Positions 53,883-63,664 of a stretch of 64,000 nt of DNA are shown piece by piece. This DNA is from Devosia sp. FKR38 (GTDB lineage: Bacteria; Pseudomonadota; Alphaproteobacteria; Rhizobiales; Devosiaceae), in NCBI RefSeq assembly GCF_005222805.1, contig NZ_STGC01000005.1:496001-560000 (forward strand), in the 5' to 3' direction. The notes below the pieces were generated by a model. The model was not told where the DNA came from, did not search any database, and saw only the letters and a list, made by a program, of their open reading frames with translations. Every line of letters starts with the position of its first letter. Position 1 is the first letter of the stretch. Position numbers and translations under genes: made by a program.

Positions 53883-54539
53883 ATGACCGACAATTCGCTC
53901 GCAAAAGACGCTGACGGCAGTTTCTGGCAGCGGGTGCGCGATGCGCTCGACAATCTGCGCCCCATGCGCAGCGATGCCAGCATGGGCTATCGCCAGGCCG
54001 CCATGGCCCGCGCCATCGGACTCAAGCAGAAACTGGGTGCCCAGATCGACGCCGAACTGGCCTCCGGCTGGGCCGCCGCTGCGGGCCGGCATGTGTCGCT
54101 GAGTCTGTTGGTCATCGAGCTGGACCTGATGAACGACTATGGCGCCTGCTATGGCAAGGACGCTCTCGACGATGCGATTGCTGCGGTCACCGCTGTGCTG
54201 GTGCGCGGCCTGCCACGGGCCAGCGACAGCTGCCTGCGGCTGGGCCAGTCGAGCTTTGTGGTGGTGCTGCCTGACATGCCGGTGCTGATGGCTCGCGCCA
54301 CGGCGGCAAAATACCACGAGGCCATCCGCGAGCTCGGCCTGCAGCACAAGGAAAGCCATGTGGGCCTGGTCACCGCCAGCATGGGCCTGGCCGTGAGCAA
54401 TCCGCGCGGCAGCTATGATCGCAAGTTCTTCGAAGCCGCTGCCGAGGCCGTCAAGCGCGCCCAGCGCAAGGGCCTGGGTCGCATCGAAACAACCGACCTG
54501 CGCCCCGCCCAGGAGCGCAAGCGCGCCCGCCGCGCCTGA
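53883..54539 (+). CDS. GGDEF-like protein with a lost active site
   Basis: Protein of 218 aa. Residues 65-205 follow the GGDEF fold: SLSLLVIELDLMNDYGACYG for the usual D-x-D-x-F-K-x-x-N-D region, and LRLGQSSFVVVLPDMP where diguanylate cyclases have RxGGDEFxxxLP. All of G-G-D-E is replaced by G-Q-S-S, so cyclase activity is very unlikely. It may bind a nucleotide or a partner. Conserved basic C-terminus (KRARRA). A CtrA-like site precedes it and a chaperone gene follows. Confidence 0.7.
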   Translation: MTDNSLAKDADGSFWQRVRDALDNLRPMRSDASMGYRQAAMARAIGLKQKLGAQIDAELASGWAAAAGRHVSLSLLVIELDLMNDYGACYGKDALDDAIAAVTAVLVRGLPRASDSCLRLGQSSFVVVLPDMPVLMARATAAKYHEAIRELGLQHKESHVGLVTASMGLAVSNPRGSYDRKFFEAAAEAVKRAQRKGLGRIETTDLRPAQERKRARRA

Positions 54540-54634
54540 TCGCCGACCGGGACCGGTTGCGTCCCGCGCCATCACCCCTTAAGAGAGCCGTCCCCTGCGG
54601 CGCCGGCGCGCCGGCTCTCCCATGGATGATTGGC

Positions 54635-55891
54635 ATGACCCAAGCTTGCGGCCTCGACTTTGGCACGTCCAATTCCACCATTGCCCGGCTCGATGCACGG
54701 GGCATTCCACAACTGCTGGCGCTCGAGGATGGCAAGCCCACCATTCCCAGCGTGATCTTCTTCGGCTTTGAGGATGATTCGATCCATTTCGGCCGTGCGG
54801 CGGTGGCCGAATATGTCACCGGTGCCGACGGCCGGCTGATGCGCTCGCTCAAGAGCGTGCTCGGCACGGCGCTGATCGGCGACAGCACCCGCGTCAAGGC
54901 GCGCAGCTATGGCTTCATCGAAATCCTCGGCCTGTTCATTGCCGAGCTCAAGCAGCGGGCCGAGGGCGGGCTGGGCCACGCGGTCGACAGCGTGGTCTGC
55001 GGCCGGCCCGTGCACTTCGTCGATGATGATCCGGTGGCCGATGCGCAGGCGCAGGAGCAGTTGGCCGGTGCCGTGCGCGCCCAGGGCTTTGCCCATGTCG
55101 ATTTCCAGTTCGAGCCCATCGCCGCCGCACTCGACTATGAGCGGCAGGTGACGCGCGAACGTCTGGCGCTGATCGTCGACCTGGGCGGCGGCACCTCTGA
55201 CTTTTCGGTGGTGCGCGTGTCGCCCGAGCGGGCTCGCGCCACCGAGCGGGGCGGGGACATTCTGGCCACGGCGGGCGTACACATCGGCGGCACGGACTTT
55301 GACCGGCTGCTGTCGATGGCCAAGGTGATGCCCGAGCTGGGCCTGGGCAGCCTGACCCGCGACGGCAAGCGGCACCTGCCGGTGGCGCCCTATTATGATC
55401 TCTCCACCTGGCACCGCATCAACCGGCTCTACAATGCCAAAGCGCTGCGCGACCTGCGCGGCACCCGCAATGAGGCGCGCGAAAGCGCGCGGGTCGAAAC
55501 CATGATCGAGCTGATCGAAGACCGGCTCGGCCATCGCCTCGTGGGCGCGGTGGAAGCGGCCAAGATCGCGCTGTCGGACAGCGACAGCACGCCCTTTGCC
55601 TTCCCGGTGCGCGAGACGGTGCTGGCCACCACCATGACGCTGGCGGACCTCACCGAGGCCCTGCGCCTGTCCGTGCAGCGCATCGAGGACACCATTGCTG
55701 AGACGTTGCGCCGGGCCGGCGTGGGCATTGACGCCATCGACAGCCTGATCCTCACGGGCGGTTCCACCCAGGTGCCGGCCATTGCCCGCCGGCTCGAAAC
55801 GCTTTTCCCCGACGCCGAACTGGTGCGCACCGACGTGCTGGGCAGCGTGGGGCTGGGCCTGGCCATGGACGCGCGCCGCAAGTTCGGCTGA
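54635..55891 (+). CDS. YegD-like Hsp70-family chaperone
   Basis: Actin/Hsp70 ATPase-domain protein (418 aa). The phosphate-1 motif is CGLDFGTSNST at residues 5-15, phosphate-2 is VDLGGGTSDFS, and the adenosine motif is LILTGGSTQVPAI. It lacks the substrate-binding domain of DnaK, as in YegD. Client proteins are unknown. ATG 54635 is chosen over 54557 because it places the phosphate motif near the N-terminus as in the family. An imperfect GAGAGCCG/CGGCTCTC stem lies just upstream (54583-54619). Confidence 0.87.
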   Translation: MTQACGLDFGTSNSTIARLDARGIPQLLALEDGKPTIPSVIFFGFEDDSIHFGRAAVAEYVTGADGRLMRSLKSVLGTALIGDSTRVKARSYGFIEILGLFIAELKQRAEGGLGHAVDSVVCGRPVHFVDDDPVADAQAQEQLAGAVRAQGFAHVDFQFEPIAAALDYERQVTRERLALIVDLGGGTSDFSVVRVSPERARATERGGDILATAGVHIGGTDFDRLLSMAKVMPELGLGSLTRDGKRHLPVAPYYDLSTWHRINRLYNAKALRDLRGTRNEARESARVETMIELIEDRLGHRLVGAVEAAKIALSDSDSTPFAFPVRETVLATTMTLADLTEALRLSVQRIEDTIAETLRRAGVGIDAIDSLILTGGSTQVPAIARRLETLFPDAELVRTDVLGSVGLGLAMDARRKFG

Positions 55892-56244
55892 GGTCCGGCC
55901 CGCGTGGATCGTGGGACAAAATGGGCGGCATCTTGCGTCCAGACGCAGGGGTGCCGTTTACCGGATATTTATATTTCCATAGCAGAATTTAAACGCGAAC
56001 ATTCCAAGCCGCTAGTCCCAAACTCAACAGGGCCGCACCATCACTTGGCGGGTAGGAAGTTGTCGCCGAGTGGGGAAGATCGGTGATGTCTGGGCGCCTG
56101 TTATGGCGAAGATAACCCCCGGTTCGACTTGCCTGTAATTCTATGGGTAGCAGTGTCGCGCTGGTGAGGTGGCCTCTGAAGGGGCGACAATTCTCGCGAT
56201 CCACTGCGTGAAATCTGCTTTGCGGCTCGCTGAGGGAACCACAT
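55892..56244. other. Long intergenic region before the chemoreceptor gene
   Basis: This stretch of 353 bases has an AT-rich block (ggatatttatatttccatag, near 55963-55982) likely to contain the promoter of the chemoreceptor gene. Its presumed transcript leader would be over 200 bases long. I looked for a riboswitch, an RNA gene and a missed coding frame and recognised none. Confidence 0.45.
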
Positions 56245-58281
56245 ATGAAACGGCCATCGATCAAGCTTGCGCTCACCGCGCTGCTCTTTACCATCCTCAT
56301 TGCAGCGACCGGCCAGGGCGCTGGCGCCATTCTCGGCCTGCTCGGCATTTCCAGCAGCGTGGCGCAGATCGAGGAGAATTGGTTGCCGTCCGTGGACACG
56401 GTGCACAGCCTGAACACGCTGACCTCCGACATGCGCATCGCTGAGTCTTCCCACATCCTGTCCACCGATCCTGAGATCATGAAGCAGGTCGAAGGCGAGT
56501 TCACCAGCCTCTATGCCCAGTTCGAGACGCTGAGCGCCCGCTACGAGGCACTGATCTCCTCGGAAGAGGAGCGCAAGGGCTGGGGCGAGTTCAAACGTCT
56601 GTGGTCCGACTACATGACACACCACGAGGAGCTGCTCGCGCTGTCGCAGCAGAACCAGAACACGGAGGCCAATGCCATCTTTGCCGGGCCAATGCGCGAT
56701 GAATTCGTCGAGGCCAGCGCCGTGCTGCTGGACCTGGTTGAGCTCAACGTCAAGGGCGCCGAGACTGAAGCCGCCAAGGCGTCCAGTACCACCAACACCG
56801 TGGTGGTCGTGACTATCGCCATCCTGGCTCTCGTGCTCGCCGTGGTGATTGGCGCGTTGCTCTATACGCTCAGGGGCGTGCTCAAGCCGCTGACCGACAT
56901 CACCGCCCGCATTGGGACGCTGGCGGGTGGCGAACTGCGCGCCGTCGTGCCCTATGCCGGGCGCAAGGACGAGATCGGCACCATTTCCGATGCTGTCGAA
57001 GTGTTCCGCCAGAGTGCCCTCAGAATCGAGGAAATGAACGGCGAGGAGGCCATTCGTACCGGCCAGACGCGCGAGCGCGCCGCCGCCATGGGCAAGCTGA
57101 TGGACGGGCTGGCCATGGCTGTGGATGCGGCCATCGAGGGCGACTTCACCCGCCGCATTGCCCTTGATGTCCCCGACGCCGACCTGCAGGCGGTGGCCAA
57201 GAACGTCAACGATCTGCTGGCCACGGTCGATGCCGGCGTCGGCGAAACCGGCCAGGTGCTGGCGGCGCTGGCCCAGACTGACCTGACCCAGCGCATGCAC
57301 GGCGACTATCGCGGCGCCTTTGCCCAGCTCAAGGCCGACACCAATGCGGTGGTCGACAATCTGGGCGCCGTCGTCGGCCAGCTGCGTCGCACCTCAGGCG
57401 GGCTCAAGACGGCCACGGGCGAAATCCTGGCGGGCGCCAATGACCTGGCCGAGCGCACCACCAAGCAGGCCGCAGCCATCGAGGAAACCTCGGCGGCCAT
57501 GGAACAGCTCAACGGCACCGTGGTGGAGAACGCCAAGCGCGCCGAACAGGCCTCGACCAAGGCCCAGGCCGTATCCGAGACGGCCGCGCTCACCGGCGAG
57601 GTGATGGCCAAGTCCAATGAGGCGATGGAACGCATCTCCACCTCATCGGCCAAGATCTCCAATATCATCGGCCTGATCGACGACATCGCCTTCCAGACCA
57701 ACCTTTTGGCGCTGAATGCCTCGGTCGAGGCCGCTCGGGCGGGCGATGCCGGCAAGGGCTTTGCCGTGGTGGCCGTGGAAGTCCGCCGCCTGGCGCAGAG
57801 CGCCGCCTCGGCGTCGGCCGAGGTCAAGGTGCTCATCGAGCAATCGGCCAATGAGGTCAGCTCGGGCAGCAAGCTGGTGAGCGAAGCCACCACCAAGCTC
57901 AACGACATGCTGGCCGGCGTCACCGAAAGTGCCGCCCTGATCCGCGGTATCTCCAGCGCCAGCCGCGAACAGTCCAACGCCATTTCCGAAGTCTCCACCG
58001 CTGTGCGTCAGATGGACGAGATGACCCAGCACAATGCCGCGCTGGTGGAACAGACCAATGCGGCCATCGAGCAGACCGAGGCCCAGGCCAATGAGCTCGA
58101 CCAGATCGTGGACCGCTTCGTGGTGGGGGCCGATGCCGCCCGCACCGCCAGCCCGACAGCGAGCGGTCAATCAGCCCCGGCCCGCGGCATCAAGGCGCTG
58201 CAGCAAAAGGCCAAGGCCGCCGCAACCGCCTTCCGCTCCTCGGGCAATGCGGCCGTCAAACAGGATTGGGACGAGTTCTGA
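56245..58281 (+). CDS. Methyl-accepting chemotaxis protein
   Basis: Transmembrane chemoreceptor (678 aa). The first membrane segment is at about residues 10-32 and a periplasmic four-helix-bundle sensor covers about residues 33-185. A second membrane segment ([20 protein letters not shown]) follows, then HAMP domains and a cytoplasmic signalling domain with the hairpin tip [20 protein letters not shown] and flanking Glu/Gln methylation helices. The C-terminus ends DWDEF, a W-x-x-F tether of the kind that binds CheR. No che genes are in the window. The ligand is unknown. Confidence 0.92.
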   Translation: MKRPSIKLALTALLFTILIAATGQGAGAILGLLGISSSVAQIEENWLPSVDTVHSLNTLTSDMRIAESSHILSTDPEIMKQVEGEFTSLYAQFETLSARYEALISSEEERKGWGEFKRLWSDYMTHHEELLALSQQNQNTEANAIFAGPMRDEFVEASAVLLDLVELNVKGAETEAAKASSTTNTVVVVTIAILALVLAVVIGALLYTLRGVLKPLTDITARIGTLAGGELRAVVPYAGRKDEIGTISDAVEVFRQSALRIEEMNGEEAIRTGQTRERAAAMGKLMDGLAMAVDAAIEGDFTRRIALDVPDADLQAVAKNVNDLLATVDAGVGETGQVLAALAQTDLTQRMHGDYRGAFAQLKADTNAVVDNLGAVVGQLRRTSGGLKTATGEILAGANDLAERTTKQAAAIEETSAAMEQLNGTVVENAKRAEQASTKAQAVSETAALTGEVMAKSNEAMERISTSSAKISNIIGLIDDIAFQTNLLALNASVEAARAGDAGKGFAVVAVEVRRLAQSAASASAEVKVLIEQSANEVSSGSKLVSEATTKLNDMLAGVTESAALIRGISSASREQSNAISEVSTAVRQMDEMTQHNAALVEQTNAAIEQTEAQANELDQIVDRFVVGADAARTASPTASGQSAPARGIKALQQKAKAAATAFRSSGNAAVKQDWDEF

Positions 58282-58345
58282 TCGAAAGCGAAACCGCGGC
58301 GCCACAGAGGGCGCCGACGGCATAGACGATTGAAACATGCAAAGG

Positions 58346-58382
58346 ACGCGCTGCCCAACACGGGTGGCGCGTTTCTTGTTTG
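58346..58382 (+). terminator. Rho-independent terminator after the chemoreceptor gene
   Basis: Eleven contiguous pairs (58346-58356 with 58362-58372, including two G-U) enclose a 5-base loop and are followed by TTCTTGTTTG, 65 bases after the stop. It separates the chemoreceptor from the gene transfer agent module, whose promoter must lie in the remaining ~140 bases. Confidence 0.8.
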
Positions 58383-58524
58383 GGGGGAGGGGCCCACCGG
58401 CGCCGGAAGCCGGGTGCGCAGAAAACTATCCAACAAATCCCCGCGTGACGGGGCCATGCTATTGTTCAGGCATAGTCGGAGAACTGGGTAAGTCGGCAGG
58501 GGCCGCACCGGCAGCGAGACAGCC

Positions 58525-58983
58525 ATGCTTGAAGAGATCCCGACCGCGACCGGCACCATCGACTGGGACGCGGTGCAGCGGGACTATGAGCAGGGCGATG
58601 CCCGGCTGGTCGAGATTTACGAGGCCCACGGCGTGACGGCGGCGCAGCTGCGCTATCGCCGCGAAACGCACAACTGGAAGCCGCGCCACAACTGCAACCA
58701 GCGCGTTGCGCCCATGATCAACCGCATGCTGCGGGCGCTGGACAATCAGGTGCGCCAATTGGAGAAGCTGATGAGCAATGGGGTGGACGAGGCGGGTGAG
58801 AGCCGCCCGGAGACACGGCTGGACAAGAACGCAGCGCTGCTGAGCATCATGACCCGTACACTCGAAAAGCTGATCGAGATTGACGGCGCGCAGCGCGCGG
58901 GCCGGCCGACACAGAACAAGCAGACCAGCGACATCCGCAACAAACTGGTTGCCCGCATTGAACAGCTCAAGCAGCAGCGTTGA
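58525..58983 (+). CDS. Small terminase-like protein of a gene transfer agent/phage module
   Basis: Protein of 152 aa. The N-terminal ~60 residues look like a helix-turn-helix for DNA recognition (WDAVQRDYEQGDARLVEIYE, then GVTAAQLRYRRETHNW). A helical region follows (MINRMLRALDNQVRQLEKLM) that could oligomerise, as small terminases do. Assignment rests on this layout and on its place directly before the large terminase; an RcGTA g1-type role is likely. It is the first gene after a terminator. Confidence 0.65.
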   Translation: MLEEIPTATGTIDWDAVQRDYEQGDARLVEIYEAHGVTAAQLRYRRETHNWKPRHNCNQRVAPMINRMLRALDNQVRQLEKLMSNGVDEAGESRPETRLDKNAALLSIMTRTLEKLIEIDGAQRAGRPTQNKQTSDIRNKLVARIEQLKQQR

Positions 58984-59005
58984 GGACGCCGACATCGCCC
59001 TGGCG

Positions 59006-60220
59006 ATGGCGCTCGAACCGCGTGACCTCGACCAGATCTATTTCGACTGGCTGACCTGGGCCGAGCCGGCACAACTGCCGCCTGAGGGCGACTGGACCAC
59101 CTGGCTGATGATCGGTGGCCGCGGGGCGGGAAAGACCCGGGCCGGCGCCGAATGGGTGCGCCGACTTGCCACGGAGGGCGTGACGCCGATCGCGCTGGTG
59201 GGCCAGACCATGGCCGAAGCGCTGGCCGTCATGGTGTGCGGGCCGAGCGGCCTGCTCAGCGTCCATCCCAAGCAGGAGATGCCAGTGCTGCGCGACAAGA
59301 CGCTGACCTGGCCCAATGGCGTGACGGCCAACGTCCTTTCGGCCAGTAATCCCGAGGGGTTTCGGGGGCCGCAATTTGCCGCCGCCTGGTCTGACGAAAT
59401 CGGCAAATGGCCGCATGGTGAGGCCGCGTGGGACATGCTGCAATTTGGCCTGCGCCTGGGCGAGAACCCGCGCCAGATGGCCACGACCACGCCGCGGCCG
59501 ACCAAGCTGATCCGCCGGCTTCTGGCCGACCCGCGCACCGCGGTGACCCGGCAGCGCACCGACCAGAACCGCTTTCTGGCACGGGGATTTCTGGAGCGCG
59601 TCGTCGAGCGCTATCGCGGCACAGTGCTGGGCCGGCAGGAGCTGGACGGCGAATTGATCGAAGACGATCCGGGCGCACTCTGGCAGCGGGGCATGTTCAA
59701 GCCCTTTGCTGGCGACGAGACGGGGCGGGTGATCGTGGCCGTGGACCCGCCGGTGACCGGTACGGCCCGCTCGGATGCCTGCGGCATTGTCGTGGCTGCG
59801 CGGGTGGGCGAGGGCGCCGTGGTGCTGGAGGACTGTACGCTCAAGCCGGCGGCGCCGCTGGCCTGGGCGCGCCGCGCCGTAGCGGCCTTTCACGCCCACA
59901 AGGCCGACGCCATCGTGGCCGAGGTCAACCAGGGTGGTGATCTGGTCAAGGCCGTGATCGCGCAGGTGGACGCGACTGTCCCCGTGCGTGCCGTGCATGC
60001 CAATCGCGGCAAATGGCTGCGCGCCGAACCCGTGGCCGCGCTCTATGGCCGGGGACTTGTGCGCCATGTGCCGGGGCTGACGGCGCTGGAAGACGAAATG
60101 TGCGCCTTTGGCGCCGACGGCCGCAGCGACGGCCATTCACCCGACCGCGTCGATGCGCTGGTCTGGGCGGTGACCGAACTGCTGCTCAACCAAAATATGC
60201 CCAGGGTGCGCGGGCTCTAG
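59006..60220 (+). CDS. Large terminase (DNA-packaging ATPase/nuclease), gene transfer agent type
   Basis: Packaging motor of 404 aa. The ATPase has Walker A GGRGAGKTRAGAEWV near residue 34, and Walker B region AAAWSDEIGKW. The nuclease domain has VIVAVDPPVTG with the metal-binding Asp, VAEVNQGGD and HSPDRVDALVWA. This matches RcGTA g2/DNA_pack proteins of alphaproteobacteria. ATG 59006 is the first good start; TTG 58958 within the preceding gene is an alternative, and the ribosome site is poor in either case. Confidence 0.9.
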   Translation: MALEPRDLDQIYFDWLTWAEPAQLPPEGDWTTWLMIGGRGAGKTRAGAEWVRRLATEGVTPIALVGQTMAEALAVMVCGPSGLLSVHPKQEMPVLRDKTLTWPNGVTANVLSASNPEGFRGPQFAAAWSDEIGKWPHGEAAWDMLQFGLRLGENPRQMATTTPRPTKLIRRLLADPRTAVTRQRTDQNRFLARGFLERVVERYRGTVLGRQELDGELIEDDPGALWQRGMFKPFAGDETGRVIVAVDPPVTGTARSDACGIVVAARVGEGAVVLEDCTLKPAAPLAWARRAVAAFHAHKADAIVAEVNQGGDLVKAVIAQVDATVPVRAVHANRGKWLRAEPVAALYGRGLVRHVPGLTALEDEMCAFGADGRSDGHSPDRVDALVWAVTELLLNQNMPRVRGL

Positions 60221-60262
60221 GGGCAGGGCGCCACGCCCGACCGAGAACAGGAAAACAACACC

Positions 60263-61414
60263 ATGCCGAACTGGATCAACCGCCTGCTCGGCGGGCGGGA
60301 CAACGCGCCGGCCGAACGCAAGGCCTTTGCCGGGCACACGCTGCTCAGCCTCAGCCAATTGGGCGCGGCCAATTGGAGCCATCGCGGCTTTGCCAGCCTC
60401 GTCAACGAGGGCTTTGGCAAGAACCCGGTGGTCTATCGCTGCGTGCGGCTGATCGCCGAAACCGCCAATCGGGTGCCACTGGTGGTGAGCGAGGGAGGCA
60501 GGCGGGTGGACGAGCATCCGCTCGCGACCCTGGTGGCGCGGCCCAATGGGCGGCAGTCGGGTGGGGAACTGCTCGAGGCCATCTATGCCTATCTGCAGAC
60601 GGCGGGGAATGCCTATCTGCAGGCGGGGATTGTCGATGGCGAGGTGCGCGCGCTGTTCTGCCTGCGGCCCGATCGCATGAAGGTGGTGGCCGGCAGCGAC
60701 GGCTGGCCGATGGCCTATGACTATACCGCCGGCGGGCGGACCATCCGGCTGCGGCAGGACGAGGGGCCGGTGCCCTCGGTGCTGCATATGGCGCTGTTTC
60801 ACCCGCTGGATGATCACTATGGCATGGCGCCGCTGGAGGCGGCGCAGACCAGCCTCGATATCCACAATGCCGCCGGGCAGTGGAACAAGGCGCTGCTCGA
60901 CAATGCGGCGCGGCCCAGCGGCGCCCTGGTCTATTCGGCCGGGCAGAACCTGACCGAGGAGCAGTTCAACCGGCTCAAGGACGAGCTGGAGGCCAATTTC
61001 TCCGGCGCGGGCAATGCCGGGCGGCCCATGGTGCTCGAAGGCGGGCTGGACTGGAAGACCATTGCGCTGACGCCGCGCGACATGGATTTCATCGAGGCCC
61101 GCCATGCCGCCGCACGCGACATCGCGCTGGCCTTCGGCGTGCCGCCCATGCTGCTCGGCCTGCCGGGCGACAATACCTATGCCAATCTGGCCGAAGCCAA
61201 CCGCGCCCTGTGGCGGCAGACACTGATCCCGCTGGTAATCCGCGTGGCCAGCGAACTCAGCACCTGGCTGGGGCCGGCATTTGATGGCGCGACGATAGTG
61301 CCGGACTTCGACGGCGTCGAAGCGCTGGCCGAGGATCGCGCGGCGCTGTGGAGCCGGGTGGGCGGAGCAGAGTTTTTGAGCGACGCGGAGAAGCGGGCGA
61401 TGTTGGGGATCTGA
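60263..61414 (+). CDS. HK97-family portal protein
   Basis: Dodecameric DNA-entry ring subunit (383 aa) at one vertex of the head. It has the HK97 portal core: NPVVYRCVRLIAETANRVPL, LRPDRMKVV, WNKALLDNAARPSGAL and FGVPPMLLGL. Its length is within the usual 380-400 aa for gene transfer agent portals. It follows the terminase with a 42-base gap. Confidence 0.92.
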   Translation: MPNWINRLLGGRDNAPAERKAFAGHTLLSLSQLGAANWSHRGFASLVNEGFGKNPVVYRCVRLIAETANRVPLVVSEGGRRVDEHPLATLVARPNGRQSGGELLEAIYAYLQTAGNAYLQAGIVDGEVRALFCLRPDRMKVVAGSDGWPMAYDYTAGGRTIRLRQDEGPVPSVLHMALFHPLDDHYGMAPLEAAQTSLDIHNAAGQWNKALLDNAARPSGALVYSAGQNLTEEQFNRLKDELEANFSGAGNAGRPMVLEGGLDWKTIALTPRDMDFIEARHAAARDIALAFGVPPMLLGLPGDNTYANLAEANRALWRQTLIPLVIRVASELSTWLGPAFDGATIVPDFDGVEALAEDRAALWSRVGGAEFLSDAEKRAMLGI

Positions 61415-61622
61415 GCAAAGCACTAATCATGCGCAAGAATCTTCCGAAACTGACATGTCAAATGTCAACCGCACGCCGCAAAGACGCACGAGTCCGGCCG
61501 GAAATGTCGTTCAAAAACAATGCCCCCGATTGTCGCCAGCCCAACGGTCGGTTGACCGTACCAGGGCCGCTTTATTCTCCATAGCGGTCCCATCGGACCA
61601 CAGGCTTTTGAGGAGACATAAA
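61415..61622. other. Lower-GC gap inside the head gene cluster
   Basis: This gap of 208 bases between portal and the next small gene is richer in A and T than the flanking genes (for example cgttcaaaaacaatg). It could hold an internal promoter. No convincing coding frame or RNA was found in it. Confidence 0.4.
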
Positions 61623-61811
61623 ATGGACGACCTCACACGCACCGTCATCGAGCGTGGGGACCTGGCTCATCTGGCCCTGTTCCTGTGGGCCAGTGGTGCC
61701 TCGGCCCTTCTGGTGTGGGCGCTTCGGGAGATGGCCAAGGTGAATCAACACTTCAACGACTTCGTGCAGGAAATCGCCAGCCTGAATCGCCTTTTCAGAG
61801 AGGATGACTAA
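61623..61811 (+). CDS. Small gene transfer agent protein (DUF6127/g3.5-like)
   Basis: Protein of 62 aa with one hydrophobic segment (LALFLWASGASALLVWAL, about residues 17-34) and a charged C-terminal helix. GAGGAG lies 7 bases before ATG 61623. A small membrane-type protein at this place, between portal and protease, is a regular feature of alphaproteobacterial gene transfer agent clusters. Role unknown. Confidence 0.75.
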   Translation: MDDLTRTVIERGDLAHLALFLWASGASALLVWALREMAKVNQHFNDFVQEIASLNRLFREDD

Positions 61812-61815
61812 GCCC

Positions 61816-61944
61816 ATGGCAAACAAGAGCAATCGCGAGACGGCGCAGCAGACGTTCCGCCAGTTCGCCTGGAATCTGGCCGGCACGCTGGCCCAGCCCA
61901 AGACGAGCGCGCCAACGCCCGGCAAACCGGGCAGCAAGCGCTGA
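61816..61944 (+). CDS. Very small protein of the head cluster (42 aa)
   Basis: This open frame of 42 codons starts at ATG 61816 with GAGAGGA about 9 bases upstream. It encodes a basic, Gln/Thr/Pro-rich peptide (begins MANKSNRETAQQTFRQFAWN and ends PGKPGSKR). Its stop codon shares a base with the protease start (TGATG), which supports translation. Too short for standard gene callers. No family recognised. Confidence 0.6.
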   Translation: MANKSNRETAQQTFRQFAWNLAGTLAQPKTSAPTPGKPGSKR

Positions 61945-62429
61945 TGGCGCCGCCCAAAGGGCGCATTCCGCTCGATGCCGACGGGCGCTTTTCCGGCTAT
62001 GCCAGCGTATTCAACCGGCGCGATGATGGCGGCGACGTGGTGATGCCGGGTGCCTTTGCCCGCAGCCTCGCCCGCCGGCGCAACCGCATCCGCATGCTGT
62101 TCCAGCACGACCCCAAGGAGCCGGTGGGCATCTGGGACAGCATCGCCGAAGACGGGCATGGCCTGTTCGTCGCCGGCCATCTGGTGCCCGGCGTCGAACG
62201 CGCCGATGCGCTGCGGCGGCTGATTGCCGAGGGGGCGCTGGACGGCCTCTCCATCGGCTTTCGCACCGTGCGGGCGACCAAGGCCAATGGCCTGCGCCAG
62301 CTCTGGCAGATCGACCTCTATGAAATCTCCATCGTGACTTTCCCCATGCTCGAGGACGCGCGCATCGCGCGCCCCGACCTGGCGACCGGCGCCGCCATTG
62401 CGGCCGCCACTCAATCCATCCGCAACTGA
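61944..62429 (+). CDS. HK97-family prohead protease
   Basis: Serine protease (161 aa) that trims the capsid precursor during head maturation. The family's catalytic region is visible: His in LFQHDPKEPVG and Ser in DGLSIGFRTV. It starts inside the stop codon of the 42-aa gene and is followed 14 bases later by the major capsid gene. Confidence 0.92.
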   Translation: MAPPKGRIPLDADGRFSGYASVFNRRDDGGDVVMPGAFARSLARRRNRIRMLFQHDPKEPVGIWDSIAEDGHGLFVAGHLVPGVERADALRRLIAEGALDGLSIGFRTVRATKANGLRQLWQIDLYEISIVTFPMLEDARIARPDLATGAAIAAATQSIRN

Positions 62430-62443
62430 CAGGACAGACCCTG

Positions 62444-63664
62444 ATGACCACCAGCAGTGACGGCCTTGAAACCAAGGCCGGCGCAGGGGGCGATATTGCC
62501 GCTCTCTTCGCCGAGTTCTCGACCGCCTTTGAAGAGTTCAAGGCCACCAATGACCAGCGCCTGGGCGAGCTGGAAAAGCGCGGCAGCGCCGACGGGCTGC
62601 TGGAGGGCAAGCTCGACCGGCTCAATGCCGTGCTCGACAGCAACAAGGCGGCCATGGACCGCGCGCTGCTTGACCGCGCCCGTCCGCAGCTCGACGGCAA
62701 GGGTGCCCCGACCGACAGCGAACACAAGGCGGCCTTTTCGGCCTATGTGAAGCGCGGCGAGGAAAAGGCACTCTCGATTGGCGTCAATGCCGATGGCGGC
62801 TATGTGGTGCCGCCCGAGACCGAGACGGAAATCACCCGGCTGATGACGGTGCTCTCGCCGATCCGCGCCATTGCCGGCGTGCGGCAGGTGTCGGGCGCGG
62901 TCTATAAGCGCCCCATTTCGGTGACCGGGCCGGCCGTGGGCTGGGTTGGCGAGACGGCGGCGCGACCGATCACGGCGTCCCAGACGCTGGCCGAGCTGAG
63001 CTACCCCACCATGGAGCTCTATGCCATGCCGGCGGCAACGGCGGCCTTTCTCGACGATGCCGCCGTGGACGTGGGCCAGTGGATCGCCGACGAGGTCAAC
63101 GCGGCTTTTGCGGCGCAGGAGACCACGGCCTTTGTCACCGGCAATGGCGTCAACAAGCCCAATGGCTTCCTGGCGGCCACGGCGGTGGCCGAGGCGAGCT
63201 GGAGCTGGGGGAACCTGGGCTATATCGCCACCGGCGCGGCCGGGGCGCTGCCCACCAACAATGCCAGCGACGTGCTGATTGACCTGGTCTATGCGCTCAA
63301 GGCCGGCTATCGCCAGAACGCCTCCTGGGTGATGAACCGCAAGGTGCAGGGCGCGGTGCGCAAGCTCAAGGATGCCGACGGCAACTACCTCTGGCAGCCG
63401 GCGGCCACCGCCGATGGCAAGGCGCGGCTGATGGGCTTTGACCTGGTCGAGGCCGAGGACATGCCCAACATCACAGCCAACTCGCTGTCGATTTCCTTTG
63501 GCGACTTCCGCCGCGGCTATCTGATCGTCGACCGCCAGGGCGTGAGCGTGCTGCGCGACCCCTTCAGCGCCAAGCCCTATGTGCTGTTCTACACCACCAA
63601 GCGCGTCGGTGGCGGCATTGCGGATTATGACGCCATCAAGCTCCTCAAGTTCGCCACTTCGTGA
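62444..63664 (+). CDS. HK97-family major capsid protein
   Basis: Main shell protein (406 aa). The first ~100 residues are a charged helical scaffold-like region (FEEFKATNDQRLGELEKRG) removed by the protease in this family. The HK97 fold follows, with SIGVNADGGYVVPPETETEI, GETAARPITASQTL, VTGNGVNKPNGFLA and VMNRKVQGAVRKLKDADGNYLW. Length and motifs agree with RcGTA g5. Confidence 0.94.
   Translation: MTTSSDGLETKAGAGGDIAALFAEFSTAFEEFKATNDQRLGELEKRGSADGLLEGKLDRLNAVLDSNKAAMDRALLDRARPQLDGKGAPTDSEHKAAFSAYVKRGEEKALSIGVNADGGYVVPPETETEITRLMTVLSPIRAIAGVRQVSGAVYKRPISVTGPAVGWVGETAARPITASQTLAELSYPTMELYAMPAATAAFLDDAAVDVGQWIADEVNAAFAAQETTAFVTGNGVNKPNGFLAATAVAEASWSWGNLGYIATGAAGALPTNNASDVLIDLVYALKAGYRQNASWVMNRKVQGAVRKLKDADGNYLWQPAATADGKARLMGFDLVEAEDMPNITANSLSISFGDFRRGYLIVDRQGVSVLRDPFSAKPYVLFYTTKRVGGGIADYDAIKLLKFATS

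Noticed and set aside
55892-56244. A cyclic-di-GMP riboswitch in the long leader of the chemoreceptor gene
   Set aside because: The conserved GEMM core sequence is not present.
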